Shown in pieces: positions 42,727-58,611 of a stretch of 64,000 nt of DNA (position 1 is the stretch's first letter; every line of letters starts with the position of its first letter). Source of the DNA: Streptomyces sp. DH41. Its GTDB lineage: Bacteria > Actinomycetota > Actinomycetes > Streptomycetales > Streptomycetaceae. The stretch lies in the NCBI RefSeq assembly GCF_029813785.1, contig NZ_JARVKY010000017.1:1-64000 (forward strand), written 5' to 3'. Under the pieces are notes generated by a model, which saw only the letters and a list, made by a program, of their open reading frames with translations, did no database searches and was not told the origin of the DNA. Both the position numbers and the translations under genes were made by a program.

Positions 42727-45700
42727 GTGAGCGATGAAGCAGTCGTCCAGGCGCGGACAGCGCAAGGAGGCTCCGCCGGTCGGGATCTCCACGGGTCCGC
42801 GGCGGTGCGTGAGGCGGTGGCACGCGCGCTCCGGATGGCGCCGGAGGAGTTGGACGACGACCGCGACCTCTTCGAACTCGGCCTCGACTCACTGGTTCTG
42901 ATGTCCCTGGTCGGTACCTGGCGGCGAGAGGGCAGCACGGTCACCTTCCGGGACCTCACGAGCAGTCCGACCCTGCGGGACTGGACGACCCTGCTCGCGC
43001 GGCGGCCAAGCGGTCGGTCGACCCCCGCCCCGGCCCCCGCTGCCCCGGCCCCGGCTGCCCCGCCCGCGCCGCACGGCGCGGCGGCGACCGAGGCGGAGCC
43101 GGACTCCTTCCCCTTGGCCACGATGCAGCACGCCTACTGGATCGGACGCCAGGACGGACAGCCCCTCGGTGGCGTCGCCGCGCACTTCTACGTGGAACTC
43201 GACGGCCACGAGGTCGATCCGGCCCGGCTCGACACCGCCCTGCGGGCGCTCGTGCTGCGGCACGGCATGCTGAGAGCCGTCTTCGACGAGGACGGCCGTC
43301 AGCGCTTCGGTGCTGCAGGTGCGCCGCTCACCGTCCACGATCTGCGGGAACGCACCCCCGTCGAGGCCGAGTCGGAGCTGGAACTGCTGCGTGAGCGCAA
43401 CACCCACGCCCGCCCGGACATCAGCGCCGGTGACGTCTTCCGCGCGGCCCTGTGCCTGCTCCCCGACGGCAGGACCCGTCTGCAGGTCGACCTGGACATG
43501 ATGGCCGGTGACGCGCTGAGCCTGCGGGTCCTCCTGACCGACCTGCGCCGTTTCTACGAGTGCCCCGACGACCCGCCGCGCGAGCTCGGCCTCGACTACA
43601 GGCACTACCTCGCGGAGCACGACGTGCGCAGACGCGCCGAACGCGAGCAGGACGCCGCCTGGTGGCGCGAGCGCCTGCCGGATCTGCCACGGGCCCCACG
43701 GCTGCCGACGGCCGTCGACCCCCTGACCCCGGTCGGCGCGGACGACAGTACGCTGACCCACTCCCGCCGCCTGCACCACTGGCTCGGCCCCGCCGACAAG
43801 GCCGCGCTCGTCAACGCCGCCCGCCGGCACGGCCTGACCCCCGCCGCCGCCCTCGCCACCGCCTTCGCCGAGGTCATCGCCGCCTGGAGCGACAGCCGGC
43901 GCTTCCTCCTCAACCTGCCGCTGTTCGACCGGGAGATGTTCGCACCCGAAGTCGCCGGCCTGGTGGGCGACTTCAGCAGCTCGGTCCTGCTCGACGCGGA
44001 CATGAGCGCTTCCCTCCCCTTCTCCCGGCAGGCCCGCGGCCTCCAGGAACGCCTGCAGGAGGGCATCTCCCACGGTGCGTACGGCGGCGTAGAGGTACTC
44101 CGCGACCTGGCCCGCGCCGAGGGAGCCCCGGTGCTGGCTCCGGTCGTGTACACCAGCGCCATCGGACTGGGCGAGATCTTCGAACAGGACGTCCAGAAGT
44201 CCTTCGGACGCCCTTCCTGGATCATCTCGCAGGGCCCGCAGGTCTACCTGGACGCCCAGGTCACCGAACTCGACGACGGCCTCCTCCTCAACTGGGACGT
44301 CCGGGACGGCGTGTTCGAGGCCGGTGTGCCCGACGCCGCCTTCGACGCCTACCGCCGCCTCGTCACGCGTCTGGTGCGGGACCCCGACGCCTGGGCCCGG
44401 CCGGTGGACGGCCTGCTCGCCCCCGACGTCCTGCCCCGGCGCGCGGTAGCGGCCCTGCCCCCCACGCCCGTCGCGGACCGCGCCCTGCACACGCGCTTCT
44501 TCCGGCTCGCCGAGACCGAGCCGGGCCGCGCGGCGGTCGTCCGCGCGACCGGCGACACGACCACCTACGGCGAACTCGCCCACGCGGCACGGCGCATCGC
44601 CGCGCTGCTGCGCGAGAACGGCGTACGGGAGGGCGACACCGTCGCCGTGACCCTGCCCAAGGGCGCCGAACAGATCACCGCGGTCCTCGGCATCCTGGCC
44701 GTGGGCGCCGCCTACGCCCCCGTCGGCGTGGAACAGCCCGCCGCACGCCGGCAACGCATCCACGCCGTGGCCGGCGTGTCCGCCGTGCTCACCGACCGGG
44801 ACCACGCCCACCTGTGCGAGGACCTCTCCTCGGCCCCGGTACTGCTCCTGGAGGACGCGTCGGGGGCCCGGCCCGCACCGGTCGTCCAGCCGGACCCCGC
44901 CCTGCCCGCCTACGTGCTGTTCACCTCCGGCTCGACGGGAGTGCCCAAGGGCGTCGAGGTGTCGCACAGGGCGGTCGTCAACACCATCGAGGCGATGGAG
45001 GACCAGCTCGGGCTCGGCCCCGCGGACCGCACGCTCGCGATCTCCGCGCTGGACTTCGACCTCGCCACCTGGGACATCCTCACCCCGCTGTCCCTCGGCG
45101 GCCAGGTGGTGGCCGTAGGACAGGAGCACCGCCGCGACGCCCACCACTGGGCGCGGCTGGTGCGCACGCACGGGGTGACGCTGGTGCAGTGCGTGCCCGC
45201 GCTGCTGGACCTGCTGATGGCCGCGGGGGAGGACGAGGGCCTCGGGGACTGTCTGCGCATGGTGCTGCTCGGCGGGGACTGGGTCGGACTCGACCAGCCC
45301 CGCAGACTCCGGGCTCTCGTCCCCGGCTGCCGTTTCGTGGCGCTCGGCGGCATGACGGAGGCCGCCGTCCACTCCACGGTGTTCGAGGTGGAGGAGACCG
45401 ACCCGGCCTGGAAGTCCGTCCCCTACGGTGTCCCGCTGCGCAACATGCGGGCCCGTGTCGTGGACGGACGGGGACGCGACTGCCCCGACCTCGTCCCCGG
45501 CGAGCTGTGGATCGGCGGCCCCGGGGTGGCCAACGGCTACCGAGCGGACCCCGAACGCACGGCGGAACGCTTCGTCGAGCACGACGGCGAACGCTGGTAC
45601 CGCAGCGGTGACCTCGCCCGCTACCGGCCCGACGGCGTGCTGGAGTTCCTCGGCCGCGCCGACCACCAGGTGAAGATCGGCGGCCACCGGATCGAACTGG

Positions 45701-48700
45701 GCGAGGTCGAGTCCGCGCTGGAGGACGACCCCGCCGTCCTGCACGCGGTCGCCGCCGTGCTCGACACACCGGTACGTCACCTGGCCGCGGCCGTGTCCGC
45801 CCTCGGCAAGGCACCCGACCCGGACGAGGTCCGCCTGCGGGTGGCGGCACGCCTCCCCGCCTACATGGTTCCCGAGCGTGTCCTCGTCCTGCGCGACCTG
45901 CCGCTGACCGCCAACGGCAAGCTCGACCGGACGGCCGTCCACCGGGCGCTGGCCGAGGCCGCCGGCCGGCACGGCCCCCGCACGTCGGCGCCGACCGGGC
46001 CGGTGGAGGCCGCCGTGGCGGCCGAGTGGGCCGACCTGCTCGGCGTGGCCGAAGTGGGACGCGAGAGCAGCTTCTTCCTGCTGGGCGGCGACTCGCTCGT
46101 CGCGACGCGCATGATCGGCCGACTGCGTGCCGCGGGCTTCCCCGGCGCCCGCGTGGCCGACCTCTTCGCCCGCCCCGTGCTCCAGCACTTCTGCGAGACG
46201 CTGCACCCCGCGACGACCGCCGACGACGAACCGGCACCGGCCACCCCCGTCGTCCTCGTGCCCGACCCTGACCACGCGCACGAGCCGTTCCCGCTGACGG
46301 ACGTCCAGGCCGCCTACCACACCGGCCGCGACCCCCGGTTCACCCTCGGCGGCGTCGGCACCTGGCACTACACGGAGTTCGACGGCACCGACGTCGACCT
46401 GGGCCGGCTGGAGCGCGCCTGGAACACCCTCGTCGGACGGCACGGCATGCTGCGCGCGGTCGTCGAGGACGGACACCAGCGCGTGCTGCCCGACGTGCCG
46501 CCGGTGCGCGTGCCGGTGGAGGACGCGCGTGCCGGCGACGCGGCGAGGGCCCTGGCCGGTCTGCGCGCCCGCCTGTCCCAGCAGGTCCGCGACCCCGCCC
46601 GGTGGCCGCTCTTCGCCCTCGAGGCGGTGCGCTACCACGCGGACGAAGGCGCGGACGAGAAGGGCGGCGAGGTACGGACACGTATCGGCATCGGCCTGGA
46701 CTACCTCGTGCTCGACGCGCTCTCCATCACCACGCTCTACGCCGAACTGAACGCGCTCTACACCGACCCGGAGCACGAACCGCCGCCCGTGGACGTGTCG
46801 TTCCGCGACTACCTGACCCGCCTTCCGGCGGACCCGGAGCCGACCGCGCGGGCCCGCGCCCACTGGCAGGCCCGCCTGTCGGAACTGCCGCCGCCTCCCG
46901 CCCTGCCCTTCGCCCGGGACCCGGCGACGCTCGACTCGCCCGTCTTCACCCGGCGCCGGCTGAGCCTGCCCGCCGAGGACTGGGGGACCGTCAAGCGGGA
47001 CGCGGCCCGGCACGGCCTGACTCCGTCCACCGTCCTGCTCGCCCTGTACGCGGAGGTCCTGGCGGCCTGGAGCGGGACCGACGCGCTGACCGTCACGCTC
47101 ACCCTCTTCAACCGGCGTGACGTCCACCCCCACATCCACCGGGTGCTGGGTGACTTCACCTCCCTGTCCCTGGCCGGGTACCGGCGCGCGGGCACGTCCT
47201 GGCCGGCGGCGGCCGCCGCGCTGCAACGCCGTCAGGCGGAGGACCTCGACCACGCCGACGTGCCGATCGACTGGCTGCTGCGGGAGTTCGGCCGGCGCAC
47301 GGGCACGGTGGACGCCGCCGCACCCGTGGTGTTCACCAGCGCCATCGGCGTCGGGGACGCGACACTGGCCGGACCCGGCACGGGGTTCCCCGCGAAGGTC
47401 TGGGGCATCTCCCAGTCCCCGCAGGTCTGTCTGGACAACCAGGTCACCGAGGAGTCCGGGAACCTGGTCGTCACCTGGGACGCCGTCGAGGAGCTGTTCG
47501 CCGAGGGCGTGCTGGACGCGATGTTCGCGGCGTACGAGCGGCTGCTGCGGCACGTCGTGGCCGGTGACAGGGAGGCACCGCTCCCCGACCTGGTGCCCGC
47601 CTCGCAGTACGAACGGCGGGCCGCCGCGGCACGGGAGGCCGCCCTGGAACCGGTGGCGCCGCGCCCGCTGCACCAGCTGTTCTTCGCCCACGCGACGGCC
47701 ACTCCCGACCGCACCGCCCTCGTCACGACGGCGGGGGAGGAGGTGACCTACCAAACCCTCGCGGGACAGGCGCTGCGCACCGCCGCCGCGCTCGGCGACG
47801 CGGGAGTGCGGCCGGGCGACCTGGTCGCGGTCACCCTGCCCAAGGGACCGGAACAGATCGCGGCGGTCCTCGGCGTCCACGCGGCCGGCGCCGCCTACGT
47901 CCCCCTGAGCCTCGAACAGCCCGCCGCCCGGTTGCAGCGGGTGCGCGCCACCGCCCGTTTCGACGTGGTCCTGGGGAGTTGGCCCGCATCGGAGGGCACC
48001 GGTCCCCGCACCCTGTCATGGGCGGACACGCAAGGCCGCGAGCCGTTGCCCGCGCCGGGTGGGACGTCCCCCCGGTCGCTCGCCTACGTGATCTTCACGT
48101 CGGGCTCCACGGGCGAGCCCAAGGGAGTCGAGATCACCCACGCCGCCGCCTGGAACACGATCGCGGACATCAACGCCCGGCACGGCATCACCGGGGACGA
48201 CCGTGTCTTCGCCCTGTCGGCACTGGACTTCGACCTGTCCGTCTACGACGTCTTCGGCCTGCTCGCCGCGGGCGGCTCCCTCCTGCTGCCCACCGAGGAC
48301 CAGCGCCGTGAACCGGCCCGCTGGCCGGGCCTGCTGGACCAGTACGGCGTGACCGTCTGGAACACCGTCCCCGCCCTGCTCGACCTGCTCCTCGACGCCG
48401 ACGAACAGGGCGGAGGGGAAGGCGGCCGGATCGCGGGACTGCGGACCGCGCTGGTCTCCGGCGACTGGATCGGTCTCGACCTGCCCGCCCGGCTGCGGTC
48501 CCGGACCGCGCGGCCCTGCGCCTTCGTCGCCATGGGCGGAGCCACGGAGGCCGGCATCTGGTCCAACACCCTCACCGTCACCGAACCGGACCCCCGATGG
48601 GTGTCCATCCCCTACGGACGTCCCCTGACCGGCCAGCACTACCGCGTGGTCGACCGGGACGGCCGGGATTGCCCCGACTGGACCCCCGGCGAGCTGTGGA

Positions 48701-49625
48701 TCGGCGGCGCGGGACTGGCCCGCGGCTACCTGGGCGACCCGGTCCGCACCGCCGAGAAGTTCGTCGAACGGGATGGGCGGCGCTGGTACCGGACGGGCGA
48801 CCTGGGCCGGTTCCGGGGTGACGGACTGCTGGAGTTCCTCGGCCGGCTCGACAGCCAGCTGAAGATCGCCGGTCACCGCGTCGAGGCGGGCGAGGTGGAG
48901 GCCGCGCTGGAGGCGCATCCGGCCGTCGCGCGTGCCGCCGTCGTGGCCGTGGGGGAGCGCACCGCCAGGCGCCTGGTCGCGTTCGCCGTACCGCAGGACC
49001 TCACCGCGGGCGGCACGCCCGTCGACGAGCCGGCTCTCAGCGGGCCCGGCACGCCCGTCGTGTCCGGCACGTCTGTCGTGTCCGGCACGCCCGTGGGGCC
49101 CGGCACGTCTGTCGTGTCCGGCACGCCCGTGGGGTCCGGCACGCCCGTCGACGAGGCGGCTCCCACCGGGTCCGGCACGCCCGTCGAGGACCCGGAACTC
49201 ACCGAGGGCCTGTTCGGCCTGCTGGCCGAGCGGGTGCCGGTCTACGCCGTCCCGTCCCGCATCCTGCTCCTGCCCGCCCTGCCCCTCACCGCGAACGGCA
49301 AGGTCGACCGGGCCGCCCTCGCCGGCCTCGCGGGACCGGAGGCGGTCCTCGCCGCCGCCGAGCCGCCACGGGGCGAGACCGAGACGGCCCTCGCCGCGCT
49401 CTGGCACGAGCACCTGCCGCAAGGCGCGCCGGACCGCAACGCCAACTTCTTCACCGTCGGCGGCGACAGCCTCACCGCGCTGCGCCTGCTCACCGCGATC
49501 GAGCGCCGCTTCGGGGCCACCGTGCCCGCCCGCCGCTTCTTCGCCGCACCGACCATCGCCGCGCTCGCCGCGGACGTCACCCGAACGCTCGCGGCCCACG
49601 GGACCGCCTACGAGACCGGAGAACT

Positions 49626-49629
<4 letters not shown>
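42727..49629 (+). CDS. NRPS 1: ArCP-Cy-A-PCP-Cy-A-PCP
   Basis: A 2300-residue synthetase. ArCP: Ser55 in LGLDSL, which would receive the aryl starter. Cy1: about 125-560, with DxxxxD at 257-262 (DMMAGD). A1: about 590-1075, core YVLFTSGSTGVPKGV at 729. PCP1: Ser1123. Cy2: about 1165-1610, DxxxxD at 1325-1330 (DYLVLD). A2: about 1640-2200, core at 1787, interrupted before its last motifs by a 6-residue-repeat linker (about 2096-2155). PCP2: Ser2248. Both condensation domains are heterocyclising. By-eye codes: A1 DLWQLGLVH (near threonine), A2 DLYNLSMIW (near cysteine). GTG start with GGAAGG upstream; the stop overlaps NRPS 2. The domain order matches my recollection of coelibactin NRPS SCO7682. 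Confidence 0.95.
49012..49190 (+). repeat. Repetitive linker inside A2 of NRPS 1
   Basis: Imperfect in-frame 18-bp units encode GTPVVS/GTSVVS/GTPVGP-type hexapeptides, with two longer GTPVDExxxxG units at the sides. They fall between core motifs A8 and A10 of the second adenylation domain, the same place where NRPS 2 carries its methyltransferase. Confidence 0.85.
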
Positions 49630-55237
<5,608 letters not shown>

Positions 55238-55241
<4 letters not shown>

Positions 55242-56389
55242 CCAGGCCTGTGATCGGAGTCCTGGGCGCCTCCGGGGCGGTCGGCCGGGCCGCCGTACGG
55301 GAACTGCGCGCACTCGGCCACACCGGACTCCGCCTGGGCGGTCGTACCGCCTCCGCCCTGTGCGCGGTCGCCGAGGAGGATCCCGCCGGCCATGACGAGA
55401 CCGTGTGGGCGGACGCCACCGCGCCGGACGGCCTGCGGGCCTTCACCGACGGCTGCGACATCGTCCTCAACTGCGCCGGCCCCACCTACCGGCTCCGCGC
55501 CACGGTGGCCTCGGCCGCACTCGCCGCCGGAGCGGACTGCGTCGACGTGGCCGGGGACGACCCGGCCGCCGAGGACCTCCTCGAGGCCGGCGACCCGGCC
55601 CGCGACGGCCGCACGGTCGTCCTGTCGGCCGGAGCCCTCCCCGGCCTGTCCAGCCTCCTGCCCCGCTGGCTGGCCGGGCAGGGTCTGGACAGCGCCTCAG
55701 CGCTGACCGCGCACTGCGGCGGCCTGGAGACCTGCTCGCCGACGGTGGCGCACGACCTCATGCTCTCCCTCACCTCCGGAGGCGCGGACGGCGCGGCCTA
55801 CGGCGAGGCCCTCGCCGCCGTCCGCGCCGGCCGGCGCGTCCCGCGCGCCCTGCGCACGGCCGAGGACACCGAACACCGGTCCTTCCCCGGCCGGGTGGCC
55901 CTCCAGCCCTATCTCAGCGGGGAGAGCGAACGCCTCGCCACGGACCTCGGCCTCGACCGGCTCGACTGGTACAACGTCCACCCCGGTCCCGCCGTACGCG
56001 CGCTGCTCAACCTGCTGCCGGGCCGCCTCGCCGCCGGGGACGACCCGGCCGGGCTGGCGGACCGGCTGATCCTCGCCGCCGACCTCGACCTGGCCGGTCG
56101 CGGGCCCTACTACGTCATGGACTTCGAGCTGTCGGGCACCGCGTCCGGGCGGCCGGCCACCGCCGGACTGACCCTGCGCGCGGCCAGCAGCTACCGGCTC
56201 ACCGCGGCCGTGGGCGCGCTCGCGGTGGACGCGGTGCTGCGGGGCGAGGTACCGGCGGGGGTGCGCTTCGCCCGCGACGTGCTGGACCCCGACACCGTGG
56301 TGCGCCACCTGCGCACCCAGTCGGCCGCGGACCTCCGGTTCACGGGAGCGGCGGCCGGCGCCGATCAGGTGGAAGAGGGCGTGCTGTGA
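55238..56389 (+). CDS. Saccharopine-dehydrogenase-like NAD(P)-binding reductase
   Basis: A 383-residue oxidoreductase. The Rossmann motif GVLGASGAVGRAAV opens the protein, with LGGRTASAL at the second strand and DIVLNCAGPTYRLRATVASAALAAG-type sequence around residues 74-98, as in the saccharopine dehydrogenase superfamily. The C-terminal part is family-like but variable. It sits between NRPS 2 and the imine reductase with 4-base overlaps, so it is almost certainly a tailoring enzyme. The position matches SCO7684 as I recall it. A reduction or dehydrogenation on the heterocyclic peptide is possible, but no reaction can be assigned. Confidence 0.8.
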
Positions 56390-58602
56390 ACACATCGACG
56401 CCCTTGCGGGTGCTGGTCTGCGGCACCAACTTCGGCCGCTTCTACGCCGAGGCGGCACGCCGCCGCCCCGGATACGAGCTGGCCGGCATCCTGAGCCGGG
56501 GTTCGTCCGCCTCCCGGGCGTACGCCGAGCGACTCGGCGTCCCCCACTACACGGACGCCGGCGACCTTCCGGCCGACATCGACGCGGCGTGCGTGGCGGT
56601 CGGCTCGTCCATCTCGGGCGGTCAGGGAACCGAGCTGGCCAGGGCACTCATGGACCGGGGCATCCACGTCCTCCAGGAGCACCCCGTCCACCTCACCGAG
56701 TTGACGGACAACCTCAGACACGCACGCCGCCGGGGAGTGCGGTACCGCGTCAACACCCACTACCCGCACGTCGCCCCGGTCCGAGGCTTCATCGACGCGG
56801 CCCGCAGACTCGTCGCGCGACAGCGGCCGCTCTTCGTGGACGCCGCCACCCCGGTCCACCTGATGCACCCCCTGGTGGACATCCTCGGCCAGGCGATGGG
56901 CACGCTGCGGCCCTGGCGGTTCGCGGACCCGGCGCCGCTGCCCGCCGGGACCGGTCCGCAGCCGTTCCGCTCCCTGCACGGCGTGTTCGCCGGCGTACCC
57001 CTCACCCTGCGGGTGCACCACCAGCTCGACCCGTCCGACCGGGACAACCACGCCCTGCACTGGCACCGCGTCTGCATCGGCACGGAAGGCGGAGTCCTCA
57101 CTCTGGCCGACACCCACGGGCCGGTCCTGTGGAGTCCCCGCCTGCACATCGGGCGCGACGCCGACCGGCGCTTCGTCCTCGACGGACCGGGCACCGGCCG
57201 TCTGGGGTTCGCCACCACGTCCGTCGCCGGAAACACGGGAACCTTCCGCACCGTCTTTTCCGACCTGTGGCCGGAGGCGATCGGCAACGCCCTCGACGGG
57301 CTCCGCGAGGCCGTCGAGCAGGGCGACGACGCCCTGCGCACGGGGCAGTACGACCTGGCCGTGTGCCGCGTCTGGACCGATCTGGCCACACGGCTCGGAC
57401 CGCCCGAGATCGTCCGTCCGGCCACCCCTCGGCCCCTCGCGGTCAGCGACGTCTTTCCGGCCCCGGAGCAGACGCGCGCCGACACGGATCGCCCCAGCGC
57501 CGACACGGATCGCCCCAGCGCCGACACGGATCGCTCCAGCGCCGACACGGATCGCTCCAGCGCCGACACGGATCGCTCCAGCGCCGATACGGATCGCTCC
57601 AGCGCCGATACGGATCGCTCCAGCGCCGATACGGATCGCCCCCGCGCCGACCGGGACCCTGCCGGTGCGCGACCGGGGACGGGACGCCCCGGCGAGGACT
57701 CGGCCCCCGCCCCTTCGGACACCTCGTCCTACACCCCGTCGGCGGAGTTCTTCGACCTCGTCGCCGCCGAGCACACCGCGACCGCGAGCGCGCCCGCGAT
57801 CGCCGAGCTCCTCGCCGACGCCGACCTGAGCACCGGACCGGTGGTCGACATCGGCGCCGGCACCGGCCTGGTGACCGAGGCCGTCGCCCGTGCCCGGCCG
57901 GACGCCGAGATCCTCGCCTGCGAACCGGCGGTCGGCATGCGTGCCGTGCTCACCAGCCGGGTCTTCAGCGATCCGGACCTGCGCTCCCGCGTCACCGTCA
58001 CCGCGGACGCGGCTCCCGACCTGGACCTGCCGGACCGGGTCAGCGTCGTCCTGCTCTGCGGAGTCCTCGGCCACCTCGACGCCGACGGACGAGCCCGGCT
58101 CTGGCGGCGAGTGAACCGGCGACTGGCCCCCGGCGGGCTGGTGGTCGTCGAACTCATGCGGTTCGAGGAGCCGTCGACTCTCCCCGAGACCAGGCTCGCC
58201 ACCGCCACCGCCGGACGGCACCGCTACGAGTGGTCGTTCGCCGGAGCGCCGGACGAGGCGGAGGACGGCGTGATGCGCCTGCACTCCACCTGGCGCGTCT
58301 ACCGGGACGACGCCACGGAGGCGGAGCGCGAGGTGCACGACTCCTACCGGTGGGCGACCTTCGGGCTGAAGGACGTGGTGGCCGAGTCCGGGATGACCGC
58401 ACGCGCCCTGCCCACCCGTCCCGGGGCGCCCCCGCTGGCCGTACTCACCCGGGCACCGGACGCGCCCGACACGGCGCATGAACCGGCCCTGCCGAAGGCG
58501 CGGACCGCCCCCGACGGCCCGGGCACGCCACGCGCCACCACCCCGTTCGTCTCCACCCCCACCTCCACCTCTACTTCCACTTCCACCTCCCGCGACGGCT
58601 GA
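56386..58602 (+). CDS. Thiazolinyl imine reductase fused to a SAM methyltransferase
   Basis: A 738-residue two-domain tailoring enzyme. Residues 1-355 match PchG/Irp3/YbtU imine reductases: VLVCGTNFGRFYAEA, the HVLQEHPVHLTEL block and NTHYPHV. These reduce one thiazoline to thiazolidine with NADPH. Residues 365-420 are eight copies of a 7-residue repeat (SADTDRP/S). Residues 446-700 form a class I methyltransferase, SAM motif VVDIGAGTGLVTEA near 486. The C-terminus is a Thr/Ser run. I chose GTG 56386, which overlaps the previous stop (GTGA). The methyltransferase resembles the separate one at 60769. Confidence 0.9.
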   Translation: MNTSTPLRVLVCGTNFGRFYAEAARRRPGYELAGILSRGSSASRAYAERLGVPHYTDAGDLPADIDAACVAVGSSISGGQGTELARALMDRGIHVLQEHPVHLTELTDNLRHARRRGVRYRVNTHYPHVAPVRGFIDAARRLVARQRPLFVDAATPVHLMHPLVDILGQAMGTLRPWRFADPAPLPAGTGPQPFRSLHGVFAGVPLTLRVHHQLDPSDRDNHALHWHRVCIGTEGGVLTLADTHGPVLWSPRLHIGRDADRRFVLDGPGTGRLGFATTSVAGNTGTFRTVFSDLWPEAIGNALDGLREAVEQGDDALRTGQYDLAVCRVWTDLATRLGPPEIVRPATPRPLAVSDVFPAPEQTRADTDRPSADTDRPSADTDRSSADTDRSSADTDRSSADTDRSSADTDRSSADTDRPRADRDPAGARPGTGRPGEDSAPAPSDTSSYTPSAEFFDLVAAEHTATASAPAIAELLADADLSTGPVVDIGAGTGLVTEAVARARPDAEILACEPAVGMRAVLTSRVFSDPDLRSRVTVTADAAPDLDLPDRVSVVLLCGVLGHLDADGRARLWRRVNRRLAPGGLVVVELMRFEEPSTLPETRLATATAGRHRYEWSFAGAPDEAEDGVMRLHSTWRVYRDDATEAEREVHDSYRWATFGLKDVVAESGMTARALPTRPGAPPLAVLTRAPDAPDTAHEPALPKARTAPDGPGTPRATTPFVSTPTSTSTSTSTSRDG
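57478..57645 (+). repeat. Eight tandem 21-bp repeats coding a flexible linker
   Basis: Eight units of exactly 21 bp, starting GCCGACACGGATCGC, run without gaps and stay in frame. Units 1-2 carry CCCAGC, 3-7 TCCAGC, and 6-8 have GAT for GAC. The gradient of changes suggests recent slippage or unequal crossing over. Confidence 0.97.
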
Positions 58603-58611
58603 GGACCACCC

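Noticed and set aside
57478..57645. Tandem repeats considered as a CRISPR array
   Set aside because: The 21-bp units have no unique spacers, stay in reading frame and code for a linker; no cas genes are present.
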